Source: Fen-1254 sp963769605 (GTDB lineage: Bacteria > Bacteroidota > Ignavibacteria > UBA10030). Taken from it: 64,000 bases of DNA. Below, piece by piece: positions 1 through 8,754 of the stretch (positions are counted from its first letter, which is position 1; the number at the start of each line of letters is the position of its first letter). A model generated the notes under the pieces. The model did not search any database, was not told the origin of the DNA, and saw nothing but the letters and a program-made list of their open reading frames with translations. Location of the stretch: positions 806,001-870,000 of the forward strand of contig CAVYML010000003.1 in the NCBI GenBank assembly GCA_963769605.1, given 5' to 3'. A program made the position numbers and the translations under genes.

Positions 1-291
1 TGGGTCTATACATCCGATTTTTCGCCCGAAATACGCGGAGTGTACTTGCCCGACATGGGAAACGGTTCGATCTTTGCAAGGGATGAAAAAGCAGGCGTCG
101 AGCTGATGAGATTTCGGTGGAGCAAGGGGAAGAAGAACGCCGTTATTCCATCAGAGAACAGGGCGGCTCAGATTGTTTTGCAAAGCGAAGGATTTATTCA
201 ATATCGGGAATCGCCGCGCATGATCCTTGGAGATGAAATGTACTGGAAGCCCCAATCGGTTTTTAACCGAGGAACCGGATACTGCGGATAA
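1..291 (+). CDS. GNAT-family acetyltransferase, C-terminal part (5' end outside window)
   Basis: Open from the first base of the window in frame 1 to a TGA at 289-291, so only about the last 96 residues are seen. The segment contains a pattern typical of the C-terminal GNAT half of two-domain acetyltransferases: a stretch ending in AVIPSENRAAQIVLQSEGF, where the N-R-A-A helix packs near acetyl-CoA, followed by a short strand with a hydrophobic MILGDEMYW. The family would transfer an acetyl group from acetyl-CoA to an unknown amine. The substrate cannot be judged from this fragment. It is convergent with the secreted protein downstream. Confidence is good for the fold and low for any function. 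Confidence 0.6.
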   Translation, partial: WVYTSDFSPEIRGVYLPDMGNGSIFARDEKAGVELMRFRWSKGKKNAVIPSENRAAQIVLQSEGFIQYRESPRMILGDEMYWKPQSVFNRGTGYCG

Positions 292-332
292 AAAAAGGAT
301 CGGCTTGCGATACCACTGAGAATATAAACATT

Positions 333-356
333 CTGCTTTCCTTTTTTGGGAAGCAG
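333..356. terminator. Hairpin between convergent genes
   Basis: CTGCTTTCC (333-341) pairs with GGGAAGCAG (348-356), nine pairs with one wobble, around a T-rich loop. It lies between the stop of the GNAT gene and the stop of the minus-strand gene. There is no clean T-tract after the stem, so a bidirectional terminator is an inference from position. Confidence 0.35.
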
Positions 357-370
357 ATCTTACCAAGATA

Positions 371-2887
371 CTATTTCAACAGAACTAATTTTTTCACTGC
401 CGTGTAGGATCCTGCCTGCAGGCGATAGAAATAAATTCCGCTGGCGTATCTGCTTGCATTGAAAGAGATCGAATGACTTCCGGCCGTCTGCATTTCGTCG
501 ATAAGAGTCGTTAGTTCGCGTCCGAGCATGTCGTAGACCTTGAGTGTTACATGGTTCGTTGCCGGTATCTGAAAACTGATGATCGTGCTTGGATTGAACG
601 GATTCGGATAATTTTGGTTGAGTGCAAATTTTATCGGCACCGAAGTCCCGGGAGATTTCTGGACTCCGGTTATGGTGTATGAAGATGTAAGTCCGGCAAC
701 AGAAGAATGATATGCACCTGCGATAGAGGAGAAGTCTCCTCCTACATAGACGTTTGATCCGGAGGTTGAGAGCGCATACACATAACTATTCGGTTCTGGG
801 TCCCAGCCTGTAACACTGCCGTTATCGTTAAGGGAGAGAGCACCTAAATAATGACGTGGCGTTTCGACGAATGTTGTGGAACTTCCACCGAAAGCGGTGG
901 AATATCCGCCGGCATAGATCGTCGATCCGGAAATGGCGAGTGCATAAATATATGTATTGGCCCCCGGATTCCAGCTCGTGGCTTTGCCTGTGCCAGCATC
1001 GACAGCGGCGATAAAATTTCTTATTGTTGTCGATGTTGTATCGCCAAAATGAGTGAAATATCCTCCCGCGAATAATTCTCCATTCGCAACCGCAAGGGCG
1101 CGGACCGACCCGTTGGCGCTTGTATCCCACGGAAGCGCTGTGCCTGTGGGAATGTCGAGTGCAGCAATATATCTGCGGATGGAACTGCCCATCATCGTAA
1201 AATTTCCGCCGGCATAGAGAGTTGATCCGGATGCAGTAAGAGCATACACATAGTTATTGGGGACCGGATTCCAGCTTGTCGCCATTCCAGTTGTGGAATC
1301 CAATGCAGCAATATATGTTCTCGCTGAATCCCCGATGTTGGTAAAGAAACCTCCGGCATATACCTTAGAATTGTAAACCAGAAGCGTTTGAATGACGCCG
1401 TTTGCATTCGGATTCCACGGTGTGGCAATTCCTATGGGCGTAGTGAGATCCAATGCAGCGATAAAGTTTCGGGCTGAATCGCCTATACTTGTAAAATACC
1501 CGCCTGTATACATAGTGGATCCGCTGATGGATATTTTATAGACAAAGCCGTCTGCATTCGGGTTCCACGGTGTTGCTTTTCCCGTGGTGAGGTCCAATGC
1601 AGCGATATTATTACGAACCGAATCTCCCGTGCTTGTAATAGATCCGCCTGCATAGATAATCGAACCCTGTGCTGCAAGTGAGAAAACGTAATTGTTGCTT
1701 CGGGGATTCCAAATTCTTGCCTGGCCGGTTACAGTGTCGAAAGCGGCAAGGGAATTCCTTGCAACAAGTGTATTTTTTGTCGAATCACCGATATGTGTAA
1801 AATATCCGCCGGCATAGATCGTCGAGCCGGATAGCGCGAGCGTAGTGACACTATTATCCGCATCCGGATTCCATGGTTTGAGATATGCCGTTAGAGTATC
1901 GAGAGCCGACGTATCGAGAGCGGCAAGATAATTGCGTGTTATTGGCACTCCATTTGAATCCCCTGCTATCGCAGTGAAGCTTCCGCCGACATAGAGCGTC
2001 GGTCCGGAAAAGAACATTGTGTTGACGTTGCCATTCGGTTCGGGATCCCATGAAGTAGGGATTCCCGTGCCTGTATCGAGGGCGGCAAGATAATTTCTTG
2101 TATATGACGAATCGAATGTGCTAAACATGCCTCCGACATAAAGTTTTGAACCGGATACTAAGAGTGCATTAACGTAGTTACTTGCTTTCGGATTCCAGGA
2201 TGTGACGGTTCCCTTTATACTGTCTAATGCGGCGAGGTACGTGCGTGAGGAGTCGCCGGTCATGGTTACGGTTGAATCGCCGATTTGCGTAAAGAAACCT
2301 CCTATATAGACGGCCGTTCTGGAGACCGCAATCGCAACGACTTGATCGTTTGCATCCGGATTCCATTGTGTCGCTTGACCGGTCGCAGCGTTGAGCGCTG
2401 CAATATTGTTTCGTGCGGAGCCGCCGATGTTTGCAAAATGTCCTCCGACATACAATGTTGGACCGGAAAGAGCAAGCGTGCGAATCGTTGCGTATGCGTC
2501 AGGATTTGGATTCCAGGCGGCGTCGACGGTTTTGTCGGATTTAATATGTGCAATGTTGTTCAGGGGTGTCGTGCCTACGGTCGTAAAATTCCCTCCAATG
2601 TACCATCCGCTGGATCCGTCGGGGATAATGCAATAAACGATGCCGTTTACTTTAGGGAAACCGGGAATGGCTGCTCCAGTCACAGTGTCCAGCATGACGC
2701 CGTGCCCAGTATAAGGCCCGACTGCCGAAAAAAGACCTCCGATATAAAGAGTATTACCGTCGGTGCTTGGAGTGACAGCGTATACGGTGCCGTTGGTGAT
2801 CCACAAGCCGTCATTGATGATGGTTTGCGCCTTCACGGGATTTAAAAAGAGTATTATGAGTACAGCATAAAAAAAAGAATACTTCAT
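371..2887 (-). CDS. Secreted beta-propeller repeat protein with type IX secretion sorting domain
   Basis: About 838 residues. The start is set at 2887 (MKYSFFY) because GGAG lies seven bases upstream; an upstream in-frame start would add only six residues. An N-terminal signal peptide (hydrophobic core, then NPVKAQ) is followed by some 14 repeats of roughly 45-55 residues of the form xYAGGxFTxIGDSxRNxIAALD then TGxATxWNPxAN. These resemble the delta-60/DUF5122 beta-propeller repeats. The C-terminal ~90 residues contain NQNYPNPFNPSTIISFQIP, then VYDMLGREL and GIYFYRL, the hallmark type A sorting domain that directs export by the T9SS and anchoring at the cell surface. Ligand and function are unknown. 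Near-identical repeats at DNA level suggest expansion by duplication. Confidence 0.85.
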   Translation of the reverse strand: MKYSFFYAVLIILFLNPVKAQTIINDGLWITNGTVYAVTPSTDGNTLYIGGLFSAVGPYTGHGVMLDTVTGAAIPGFPKVNGIVYCIIPDGSSGWYIGGNFTTVGTTPLNNIAHIKSDKTVDAAWNPNPDAYATIRTLALSGPTLYVGGHFANIGGSARNNIAALNAATGQATQWNPDANDQVVAIAVSRTAVYIGGFFTQIGDSTVTMTGDSSRTYLAALDSIKGTVTSWNPKASNYVNALLVSGSKLYVGGMFSTFDSSYTRNYLAALDTGTGIPTSWDPEPNGNVNTMFFSGPTLYVGGSFTAIAGDSNGVPITRNYLAALDTSALDTLTAYLKPWNPDADNSVTTLALSGSTIYAGGYFTHIGDSTKNTLVARNSLAAFDTVTGQARIWNPRSNNYVFSLAAQGSIIYAGGSITSTGDSVRNNIAALDLTTGKATPWNPNADGFVYKISISGSTMYTGGYFTSIGDSARNFIAALDLTTPIGIATPWNPNANGVIQTLLVYNSKVYAGGFFTNIGDSARTYIAALDSTTGMATSWNPVPNNYVYALTASGSTLYAGGNFTMMGSSIRRYIAALDIPTGTALPWDTSANGSVRALAVANGELFAGGYFTHFGDTTSTTIRNFIAAVDAGTGKATSWNPGANTYIYALAISGSTIYAGGYSTAFGGSSTTFVETPRHYLGALSLNDNGSVTGWDPEPNSYVYALSTSGSNVYVGGDFSSIAGAYHSSVAGLTSSYTITGVQKSPGTSVPIKFALNQNYPNPFNPSTIISFQIPATNHVTLKVYDMLGRELTTLIDEMQTAGSHSISFNASRYASGIYFYRLQAGSYTAVKKLVLLK

Positions 2888-3240
2888 TTCTGTTCTCCAC
2901 AGCATTATGGTTCAATGCAAACATCTGAAAACCGATTTCTTTTAAATTGTTTTTGCATATATTCAACGGACTCGTTTGCATAAGGCGCCGATGTCGATCT
3001 TGGATATTATGATCGGTTTTGAACCCATTTCGTTTTTTCAAAGACCTGTTTCTTTAGATGTCTGTCTTGCTTTTTTTAAGCAATACGGGGACGTATGTCA
3101 GGCGGATGTAGTCGCACAGGCCGTTGTTTCTTTGAGCATTGAACAACGATGATTTCACACATTCAGGACTCATTTACATGACGAATCTTAAGTAAATATC
3201 GCGAAAAGTGACCCCAATCGCAATGAAAATTTAAAAATGA

Positions 3241-3306
3241 GAATTGTCCTTTTCCAGTTTTCTCAGCTTTCCCAGATTTCCCAAATTCCATAGACGAGGA
3301 CAATTC
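3241..3306. repeat. Inverted repeat in the 2888-3353 intergenic stretch
   Basis: GAATTGTCC (3241-3249) and GGACAATTC (3298-3306) form a perfect 9-bp inverted repeat across a pyrimidine-rich 48-base spacer, just downstream of metA on the minus strand. It may help to end the metA transcript. The rest of 2888-3240 is AT-rich; I see no gene in it and no promoter I can defend. Confidence 0.3.
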
Positions 3307-3353
3307 GATTTGCGTTCCAGCCGGTGAGCGTGAAGAACTTTTTTCGTATGTTT

Positions 3354-4262
3354 CTATGTATGTATACCTTTGCTGGTCGGCTCATAGAGGAAGCGTACCC
3401 ATTGGGCAAAAAACTCAAGTCCATGGCTGCGCCATCGGTTAAGAGGGCGGTCGATGTCTACATTTGCGGGCAGGGGAACATCTTTTCGGCCTAGCGCGAC
3501 GTCGCGTTTGTATTCTTCCACTAATCGCTGTGCTTCGTATTCAGGATGGCCGAGATGCATCAAATATCGCCGGTCGGCGCTCTCAAAAATCGTATATCCT
3601 CCGCCGTTTTTTGTAAAAGCAAGGAGATTAAGATTACCTCTCTCCCGCTCAGTTTCCATCGTCGCATCGGGAATTCCGGAGTGTCTGCTTTGCGGGCACC
3701 AAAATATGTCATCCATTTCTCCGGTGATAGGATGAGTTCGTTCGAGATTGTGTGTTTCGAACATGCCGAATATTTTTTTTGGATACATTTCTTTTTCAAT
3801 ACCGAGAAGCTTTGCCAGAGCGAGTCCTCCCCAGCAAATTCCGAGTGTAGAGGTGATGTTTTTTCTTGCATATTCCAGAATCTGCACACATTCACTCCAG
3901 TACGTTACTTGCTCGTATGGAATTTCTTCGACGGGAGCGCCCGTAATAACCAGACCGTCGAAGTTTGTCCGGGCTATCGTGTCTTCGAAATAATCGTAAT
4001 TCAACTCCAGATGCGACTGGTCGGTCGTTTTATATTTATGCGTATGAAGGCGAATCCACACCGGTTCGATTTGTATGATGGTTCTGCTGAGAGGGAAGAG
4101 GAGATACGGTTCATAGGTTTCTCCCTTCGGCATGATATTCAGAATCCCGATGCGTAAGGGGCGAATATCGGCGCGGTTTGCTTCTTCATCCGAGATACAA
4201 AGAACACCGCGTTGTTCTAATGTGTTTCGTGCATGGTGCTTTTGAGGCAAAACGACGCTCAT
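3354..4262 (-). CDS. metA: Homoserine O-acetyltransferase (MetA/HTS family)
   Basis: 302 residues, full length for the HTS family. It acylates homoserine on the hydroxyl group, the first committed step of methionine synthesis. Visible catalytic features are the nucleophile Cys143 in GICWGGLA and the His-x-Glu region in LGHPEYE near residue 237. The position equivalent to residue 111 of E. coli and B. cereus enzymes (offset +1 from the catalytic Cys) is Glu112 in TGAPVEEIPYE. In this family Glu there specifies acetyl-CoA and Gly specifies succinyl-CoA, so O-acetylhomoserine is the predicted product despite the MetA name. This fits the neighbouring metY, which uses O-acetylhomoserine. It is second in the riboswitch-controlled unit, 38 bases after metY. 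Confidence 0.93.
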   Translation of the reverse strand: MSVVLPQKHHARNTLEQRGVLCISDEEANRADIRPLRIGILNIMPKGETYEPYLLFPLSRTIIQIEPVWIRLHTHKYKTTDQSHLELNYDYFEDTIARTNFDGLVITGAPVEEIPYEQVTYWSECVQILEYARKNITSTLGICWGGLALAKLLGIEKEMYPKKIFGMFETHNLERTHPITGEMDDIFWCPQSRHSGIPDATMETERERGNLNLLAFTKNGGGYTIFESADRRYLMHLGHPEYEAQRLVEEYKRDVALGRKDVPLPANVDIDRPLNRWRSHGLEFFAQWVRFLYEPTSKGIHT

Positions 4263-4300
4263 AAAAATCCTTCTTAGAAATTTGGCGTAGGTTTCTCAGT

Positions 4301-5623
4301 TCATTTTCCGGCCATAGCCCGGAATGCCTGATCGAAATCGGCAATAATATCGTCAATGTGTTCGATGCCGACGGATACTCGAATAAGATCCGGTGATACA
4401 CCGGCCGATTGTTGATCCGCATCGCTGAGCTGTTGATGCGTCGTCGATGCGGGATGAATAACAAGTGTCTTAGCATCGCCGACATTGGCAACAAGACTTG
4501 CAAGTTTTAAATTATTGATCAGCCGCTTTCCGGCATCCAATCCGCCTTGAATGCCGAATGCGACCATGCCGCCGAAAAGTCCCGGGCGCAAATATTTTTG
4601 TGCATTGGCGCGGGAAGGATGGCTTTCAAGTCCGGGATAGGCCACCCATCGGATAAAAGGAGATTGCTCCAGCCATTGTGCAAAGGCAAGCGCGTTTTGC
4701 GAATGCCGCTCGGCGCGCAGCGATAATGTTTCCAGGCCCTGCAAAAATAAGAATGCATTGAAAGGTGAAAGGCATGCTCCGATATCGCGCAATTGTTCTA
4801 CACGCGCACGTGTAATGAAAGCGATACTACCGAACCGGCTTTGCGTGCCGAAAAGATCCCAAAATTTTATTCCGTGATAGCCGGGACTCGGTTCTGTGAA
4901 AACGGGGAATCGTCCGTTGTCCCAGGGAAAACTGCCTGCGTCTATAATAACGCCGCCGATCGATGTCCCGTGTCCGCCTATCCATTTTGTAGCGGAGTGT
5001 AGAACGATATCTGCGCCGAAATCGATGGGCCGGCATACGTATCCGCCGATACCGAATGTATTATCGACGACAAGCGGTATGCCGTGACGATGTGCGATGC
5101 GTGCCAGTCCTTCAAAATCCGGAACATCCAATCGCGGATTGCCGATGGTTTCAACATAGAGCGCTTTTGTTTTTTCGTCGATAAAAGGTTCAAAATCTTT
5201 CGGATCATTGCTGTCTACAAGTTTTGCATCAATGCCGAGTTTTTTGAATGTGACTTTAAATTGATTATAGGAACCTCCGTAAAGGCGGCTGGAGGAAACA
5301 AGATTTTCTCCTTCTTGCAGCAGAGTTGTCAATGCGATGAACTGCGCGGCGTGTCCGGATGCCGTTGCAAGTCCGCCGATTCCTCCTTCGAGCGCGACGA
5401 TTCGTTCTTCGAAGACCGCCACGGTCGGATTCATAATCCGGGAATAGATGTTGCCGAATTCTTGGAGCCCGAAAAGGCGGGCTGCATGGTCGGCATCACG
5501 GAATACATAAGATGAAGTTTGATAAAGCGGGACGGCGCGGGAATTTGTGTCTGTATCGACATGCTGGCCGGCATGAAGCTGCAACGTCTCAAATTTATAC
5601 TTTGGTTCTTTCGGATCCTGCAT
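4301..5623 (-). CDS. metY: O-acetylhomoserine sulfhydrylase (aminocarboxypropyltransferase)
   Basis: 440 residues, of the Cys/Met-metabolism PLP enzyme family and of the longer MetY type (about 430 residues; gamma-synthases are nearer 380-400). It converts O-acetylhomoserine and sulfide to homocysteine by direct sulfhydrylation. Visible features are YSRIMNPT near residue 60, the SGHAAQ segment, VVDNTFG before the active site, and the PLP lysine in HSATKWIGGHG. The start ATG follows GAGGAG by five bases. It is the first gene after the SAM-I riboswitch and is transcribed with metA, so both acetyl-dependent steps to homocysteine share one SAM-sensing leader. Cystathionine gamma-synthase is the main alternative, but length and motifs favour MetY. 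Confidence 0.93.
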   Translation of the reverse strand: MQDPKEPKYKFETLQLHAGQHVDTDTNSRAVPLYQTSSYVFRDADHAARLFGLQEFGNIYSRIMNPTVAVFEERIVALEGGIGGLATASGHAAQFIALTTLLQEGENLVSSSRLYGGSYNQFKVTFKKLGIDAKLVDSNDPKDFEPFIDEKTKALYVETIGNPRLDVPDFEGLARIAHRHGIPLVVDNTFGIGGYVCRPIDFGADIVLHSATKWIGGHGTSIGGVIIDAGSFPWDNGRFPVFTEPSPGYHGIKFWDLFGTQSRFGSIAFITRARVEQLRDIGACLSPFNAFLFLQGLETLSLRAERHSQNALAFAQWLEQSPFIRWVAYPGLESHPSRANAQKYLRPGLFGGMVAFGIQGGLDAGKRLINNLKLASLVANVGDAKTLVIHPASTTHQQLSDADQQSAGVSPDLIRVSVGIEHIDDIIADFDQAFRAMAGK

Positions 5624-5660
5624 AGATGCTCCTCGTTCTTGATTGCTTTTCTTTTATACG

Positions 5661-5720
5661 AAAAAGCCCCGCCGGAAAGATAATCCGAAGAGGCTGATGA
5701 GCATCTTCTCTTATCTTTCC
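5661..5720 (-). terminator. Riboswitch expression platform: terminator and competing antiterminator
   Basis: On the minus strand two exclusive hairpins can form. The antiterminator pairs GGAAAGATAA (complement of 5711-5720) with TTATCTTTCC (complement of 5674-5683) and takes up the 3' strand of aptamer helix P1. The terminator (5661-5694) pairs AGCCTC with GGGGCT and CGGA with TCCG, and runs into five T residues. P1 formation with SAM bound would free the terminator, giving a SAM-OFF transcriptional switch. The pairing is seen; the direction of control follows known SAM-I biology. Confidence 0.8.
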
Positions 5721-5827
5721 CTTGACGGCTTTGTCGCGGGCAGGATTTAGCACCAGCGTTCCGCCTGCGGCGGAACCGGTTGCTAAGGCTTCACAGGGCC
5801 TGATCCCTCAGCCTTTCATTATAAGAG
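5708..5827 (-). promoter_or_regulatory. SAM-I (S-box) riboswitch aptamer upstream of metY-metA
   Basis: The minus strand carries the conserved S-box core in order: GAGGGATCAGGCCCTGTGAA, then GCAACC, a GC-rich P3 hairpin (GGTTCCGCC with GGCGGAACG), GGTGCTAAATCCTGC, and GACAAA. Helix P1 closes the domain with CTCTTAT (complement of 5821-5827) pairing with ATAAGAG (complement of 5708-5714). These are the SAM-contacting and kink-turn elements of the class. It lies in the leader between a strong promoter and metY, so it should lower metY-metA expression when SAM is plentiful. Confidence 0.95.
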
Positions 5828-5893
5828 GCGTATTTCGATTATTGTCGTAAAACCAATAAACAGTAAAAAATCATTGCAATGTTTCTTTTTTTT

Positions 5894-5922
5894 AATATAC
5901 AACATCCGGCTGCGTATGTCAA
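5894..5922 (-). promoter_or_regulatory. Sigma70-type promoter for the riboswitch-metY-metA transcript
   Basis: On the minus strand TTGACA (5917-5922) and TATATT (5894-5899) are 17 bases apart. This gives a predicted start near 5887, about 60 bases upstream of the aptamer. Confidence 0.75.
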
Positions 5923-6011
5923 GTTCCGTATCGGCAGGAAAGCTTCTTCTATAATCCGCGCAAGCATTTCCTGCTATGTTCATTTCCAGTAAAAATTTTC
6001 TTCGACTTTAC

Positions 6012-6040
6012 TTGAATTCCCCTTCGTTCAGTTGTATATT
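6012..6040 (+). promoter_or_regulatory. Likely promoter for the hybrid histidine kinase
   Basis: TTGAAT (6012-6017) and TATATT (6035-6040) with a 17-base spacer, giving a leader of about 90 bases before the GTG start at 6137. It is divergent from the metY promoter. Confidence 0.5.
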
Positions 6041-6136
6041 ACCGGTGTGTACCATACCCTATTATAGGTTCTTTCGCGCGAAAAGCCTTAAAGTTCTTGC
6101 TGATGCTGTATTTCTCCATTGGAAAGGCGTAAAGCT

Positions 6137-8677
6137 GTGAACATTTTAAAGATATTATCTGCTCTTCTCTCACCGCCAGATTTTGATGACGAAGAAAGAA
6201 ACCGAGTTGCCGGCATTTTAAATGTCATGACGCTCAGCATCCTGGCCGGTTATATCGTTCTATTTCTCCCGCACGCCATTCTTGGCCAGTTCCGCCTTTC
6301 AGCGGGAATTGTCGCCGCAGGTATGCTGATAGCTCTGTCGGTTTGCTTCCTTCGGATAGGAAAACTGCTGTTAGCCGAAAATCTTCTGCTCTCTGCACTT
6401 CTTGGTTTTATGGTGTACATGCTTTTTGCTTCGAGGGGTCTTCACAGCGCAGCGCTTCTCGGGATACCGCTCTTTCTCGTTTTTGCCGGTCTTGCGTTGA
6501 AACAAAGGGCTTTTTTTGCATTTAGTATTATAGCAATTGCTTCTGTTGTTTTCATTGGTATCAGGGAAATAGGGAAACAGACGGTTGGGCGTATAATCCC
6601 GCCCCTGACATATCTCGATGTGATCGATATAGCGGTTATTCTCGCTGTAACCGCTTTTGCAGTGCGGATTCTCGCAGTCCATATCATGAATAATATGCAC
6701 ACATTGATTCAAAGTGAAAAGGAAGGACGCCAAAAATCCGAAGTGCTGAAGGAATCGGAAGAAAAATTCAGGACATTAACGGAAGAACTTCCCAACATGG
6801 TGTACATTCTCAAAAAAGAGAAGGTTGTATACTGCAATGAAAAATGCGAGGAAATGATCGGATACTTAAGAAGTGAAATGTCCGATCCGAAATTCGACGT
6901 GTTATCGATCGTTGCTCCGGAGTACCGCGATCTTTTTGCGCAGAAGAACAGACAATTAATGAACGGAGAAGATGTCGAACCGTACGAATGCATATTCCTG
7001 AGTAAGGGCGACGATCATATTAATTGTTTTCAAATGTCCAAAGTGATTCACTATGAAGGTGAACCGGCCATTCTTAGCCTGGTTACCGATTTGACGGAAA
7101 TTAAACGGACGCAGGAAGCGATTCGAGACAGCCAGATGCGGCTTTCCAGCATCATTACGTCTGCAATGGAAGCGATCATTACGCTGGATGAACAGAAACG
7201 TATTTGTTCATGGAATCCTGCTGCCGAGCACATGTTCGGCTGTACCGAACTTGAAGCTGTCGGACAGGTTATAGATCGGTTCATCCTGTTCCCCCAATTT
7301 AAAAACGAACATGAGCATTCATCTGAAATGGATTTTGGTGAGTTTGTCAGGGGACTTGACGGAAAAGTGCAAATGATCAGCGGAATTCGAACAAGCGGAG
7401 AAACGTTTCCTGCCGAACTCTCCCTTTCTCTCACCAAGGTGGACCATGAATCCTTATACACGATTATTTTGCGGGATATTACAGAACGCATAAAATCGGA
7501 AGAACGCCAGCGGGATTTGCAGGCGCAGCTGCTTCAATCGCAAAAAATGGAAGCTGTCGGCGCTCTGGCGGGCGGAATTTCCCATGATTTTAACAACCTT
7601 CTCTCTGTCATCATCGGCAATGCCGAATTGATCAAATTAAAACTGAACCCCGCAAATCCTATCGTAAAGAATGTCGATGAAATTCTCAGCGGAACGGAAC
7701 GCGCCCGGGATCTTGTGCATCAGATTCTTGCATTCAGCCGGAAACAGGATTCCAAACTTCGTCCTCTGCGCCTGCACTATATCATGCGGGAAGGCATAAA
7801 ATTACTGCGCGCATCCATTCCCTCGACGATCGATATTAAGCTCGAGCTTCCTCAGAACGGGCCTCTCGTGTTAGGCGATCCGACGCAGTTGCATCAAGTT
7901 CTCATGAATTTATGCACAAATGCCGTCCATGCCATGCAGGGGATGATCGGCAAGCTCGTTATATGCCAGGAAACAATAGAATTGGATGATCGGGCTGTGT
8001 TGCTCCATCCGGATCTTCATAAAGGGGAATATGCGCTGACTACCGTCCAGGATAATGGGTGCGGGATGGATGGGTTTACATTAAAAAGAATTTTTGAACC
8101 CTTTTTTACGACCAAGGGACCGGGAAAGGGAACAGGCTTGGGATTGTCGATTGTACATTCGATTGTAAAAAATCACGGCGGAGCGGTAATAATAACAAGT
8201 GAACTGGGAAGAGGCACACAGGCTGAAATATATATTCCTATTTTTCATGGGGAAGAAGATGCGGTGCAAACCGAACGATCTGTAGAAACCAAGGGCGGGG
8301 CGGAGAAAATATTGATCATCGACGATGAAGAGCCTCTTTTGCATACGCTGACGGATATTTTAAAAAGTCTCGGATATACTCCGATCCCTTTCAACTGTCC
8401 GATTAAAGCCCTCCAGGCATTTGAGAAAGATCCCTTATGCTATGACCTGATCATTACTGATCAGACAATGCCGAATATGACCGGAACATTGCTTGCACAC
8501 CGGATCGGCCTTATTCGGCGCGATGTGCCGATTATTCTTATGACCGGATACGATCAGCTGGAAGATCCGGACAAGCTCAAGAAATTAGGCATTCAAAAAG
8601 TTATTCTGAAGCCTTTTAAGAAGACCTTTCTGGGAGAAACGATCAAGGCTGAACTTGAAAAAAAGGCGCGGGTGTAA
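6137..8677 (+). CDS. Membrane-bound PAS hybrid histidine kinase with C-terminal receiver
   Basis: About 846 residues from a GTG chosen because GGAAAGG lies nine bases upstream; a TTG six codons earlier is possible. Order of domains: about six membrane segments in the first ~180 residues, with no known sensor fold recognised; a PAS domain at ~205-320 and a second PAS at ~330-455; then a kinase core with phospho-acceptor His483 in GGISHDFNNLL; N box LMNLCTNAVHAM; G1 box DNGCGMD; and GKGTGLGLSIVHSIV. A receiver follows with IIDDEE, phospho-Asp775 in LIITDQTMPNMTG, and the lysine in ILKPF. It would sense an intracellular or membrane signal and pass phosphate His to Asp. The signal and the output partner are unknown. 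It is convergent with a response-regulator gene, which may be part of the same relay. Confidence 0.88.
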   Translation: MNILKILSALLSPPDFDDEERNRVAGILNVMTLSILAGYIVLFLPHAILGQFRLSAGIVAAGMLIALSVCFLRIGKLLLAENLLLSALLGFMVYMLFASRGLHSAALLGIPLFLVFAGLALKQRAFFAFSIIAIASVVFIGIREIGKQTVGRIIPPLTYLDVIDIAVILAVTAFAVRILAVHIMNNMHTLIQSEKEGRQKSEVLKESEEKFRTLTEELPNMVYILKKEKVVYCNEKCEEMIGYLRSEMSDPKFDVLSIVAPEYRDLFAQKNRQLMNGEDVEPYECIFLSKGDDHINCFQMSKVIHYEGEPAILSLVTDLTEIKRTQEAIRDSQMRLSSIITSAMEAIITLDEQKRICSWNPAAEHMFGCTELEAVGQVIDRFILFPQFKNEHEHSSEMDFGEFVRGLDGKVQMISGIRTSGETFPAELSLSLTKVDHESLYTIILRDITERIKSEERQRDLQAQLLQSQKMEAVGALAGGISHDFNNLLSVIIGNAELIKLKLNPANPIVKNVDEILSGTERARDLVHQILAFSRKQDSKLRPLRLHYIMREGIKLLRASIPSTIDIKLELPQNGPLVLGDPTQLHQVLMNLCTNAVHAMQGMIGKLVICQETIELDDRAVLLHPDLHKGEYALTTVQDNGCGMDGFTLKRIFEPFFTTKGPGKGTGLGLSIVHSIVKNHGGAVIITSELGRGTQAEIYIPIFHGEEDAVQTERSVETKGGAEKILIIDDEEPLLHTLTDILKSLGYTPIPFNCPIKALQAFEKDPLCYDLIITDQTMPNMTGTLLAHRIGLIRRDVPIILMTGYDQLEDPDKLKKLGIQKVILKPFKKTFLGETIKAELEKKARV

Positions 8678-8754
8678 GCTGTTCGAATTCCGGTAAAAAT
8701 TTTCAAATATTCTGCCGGTAGTTTAATTTCTATGAACAGGAAGCGGCCGCAGCA

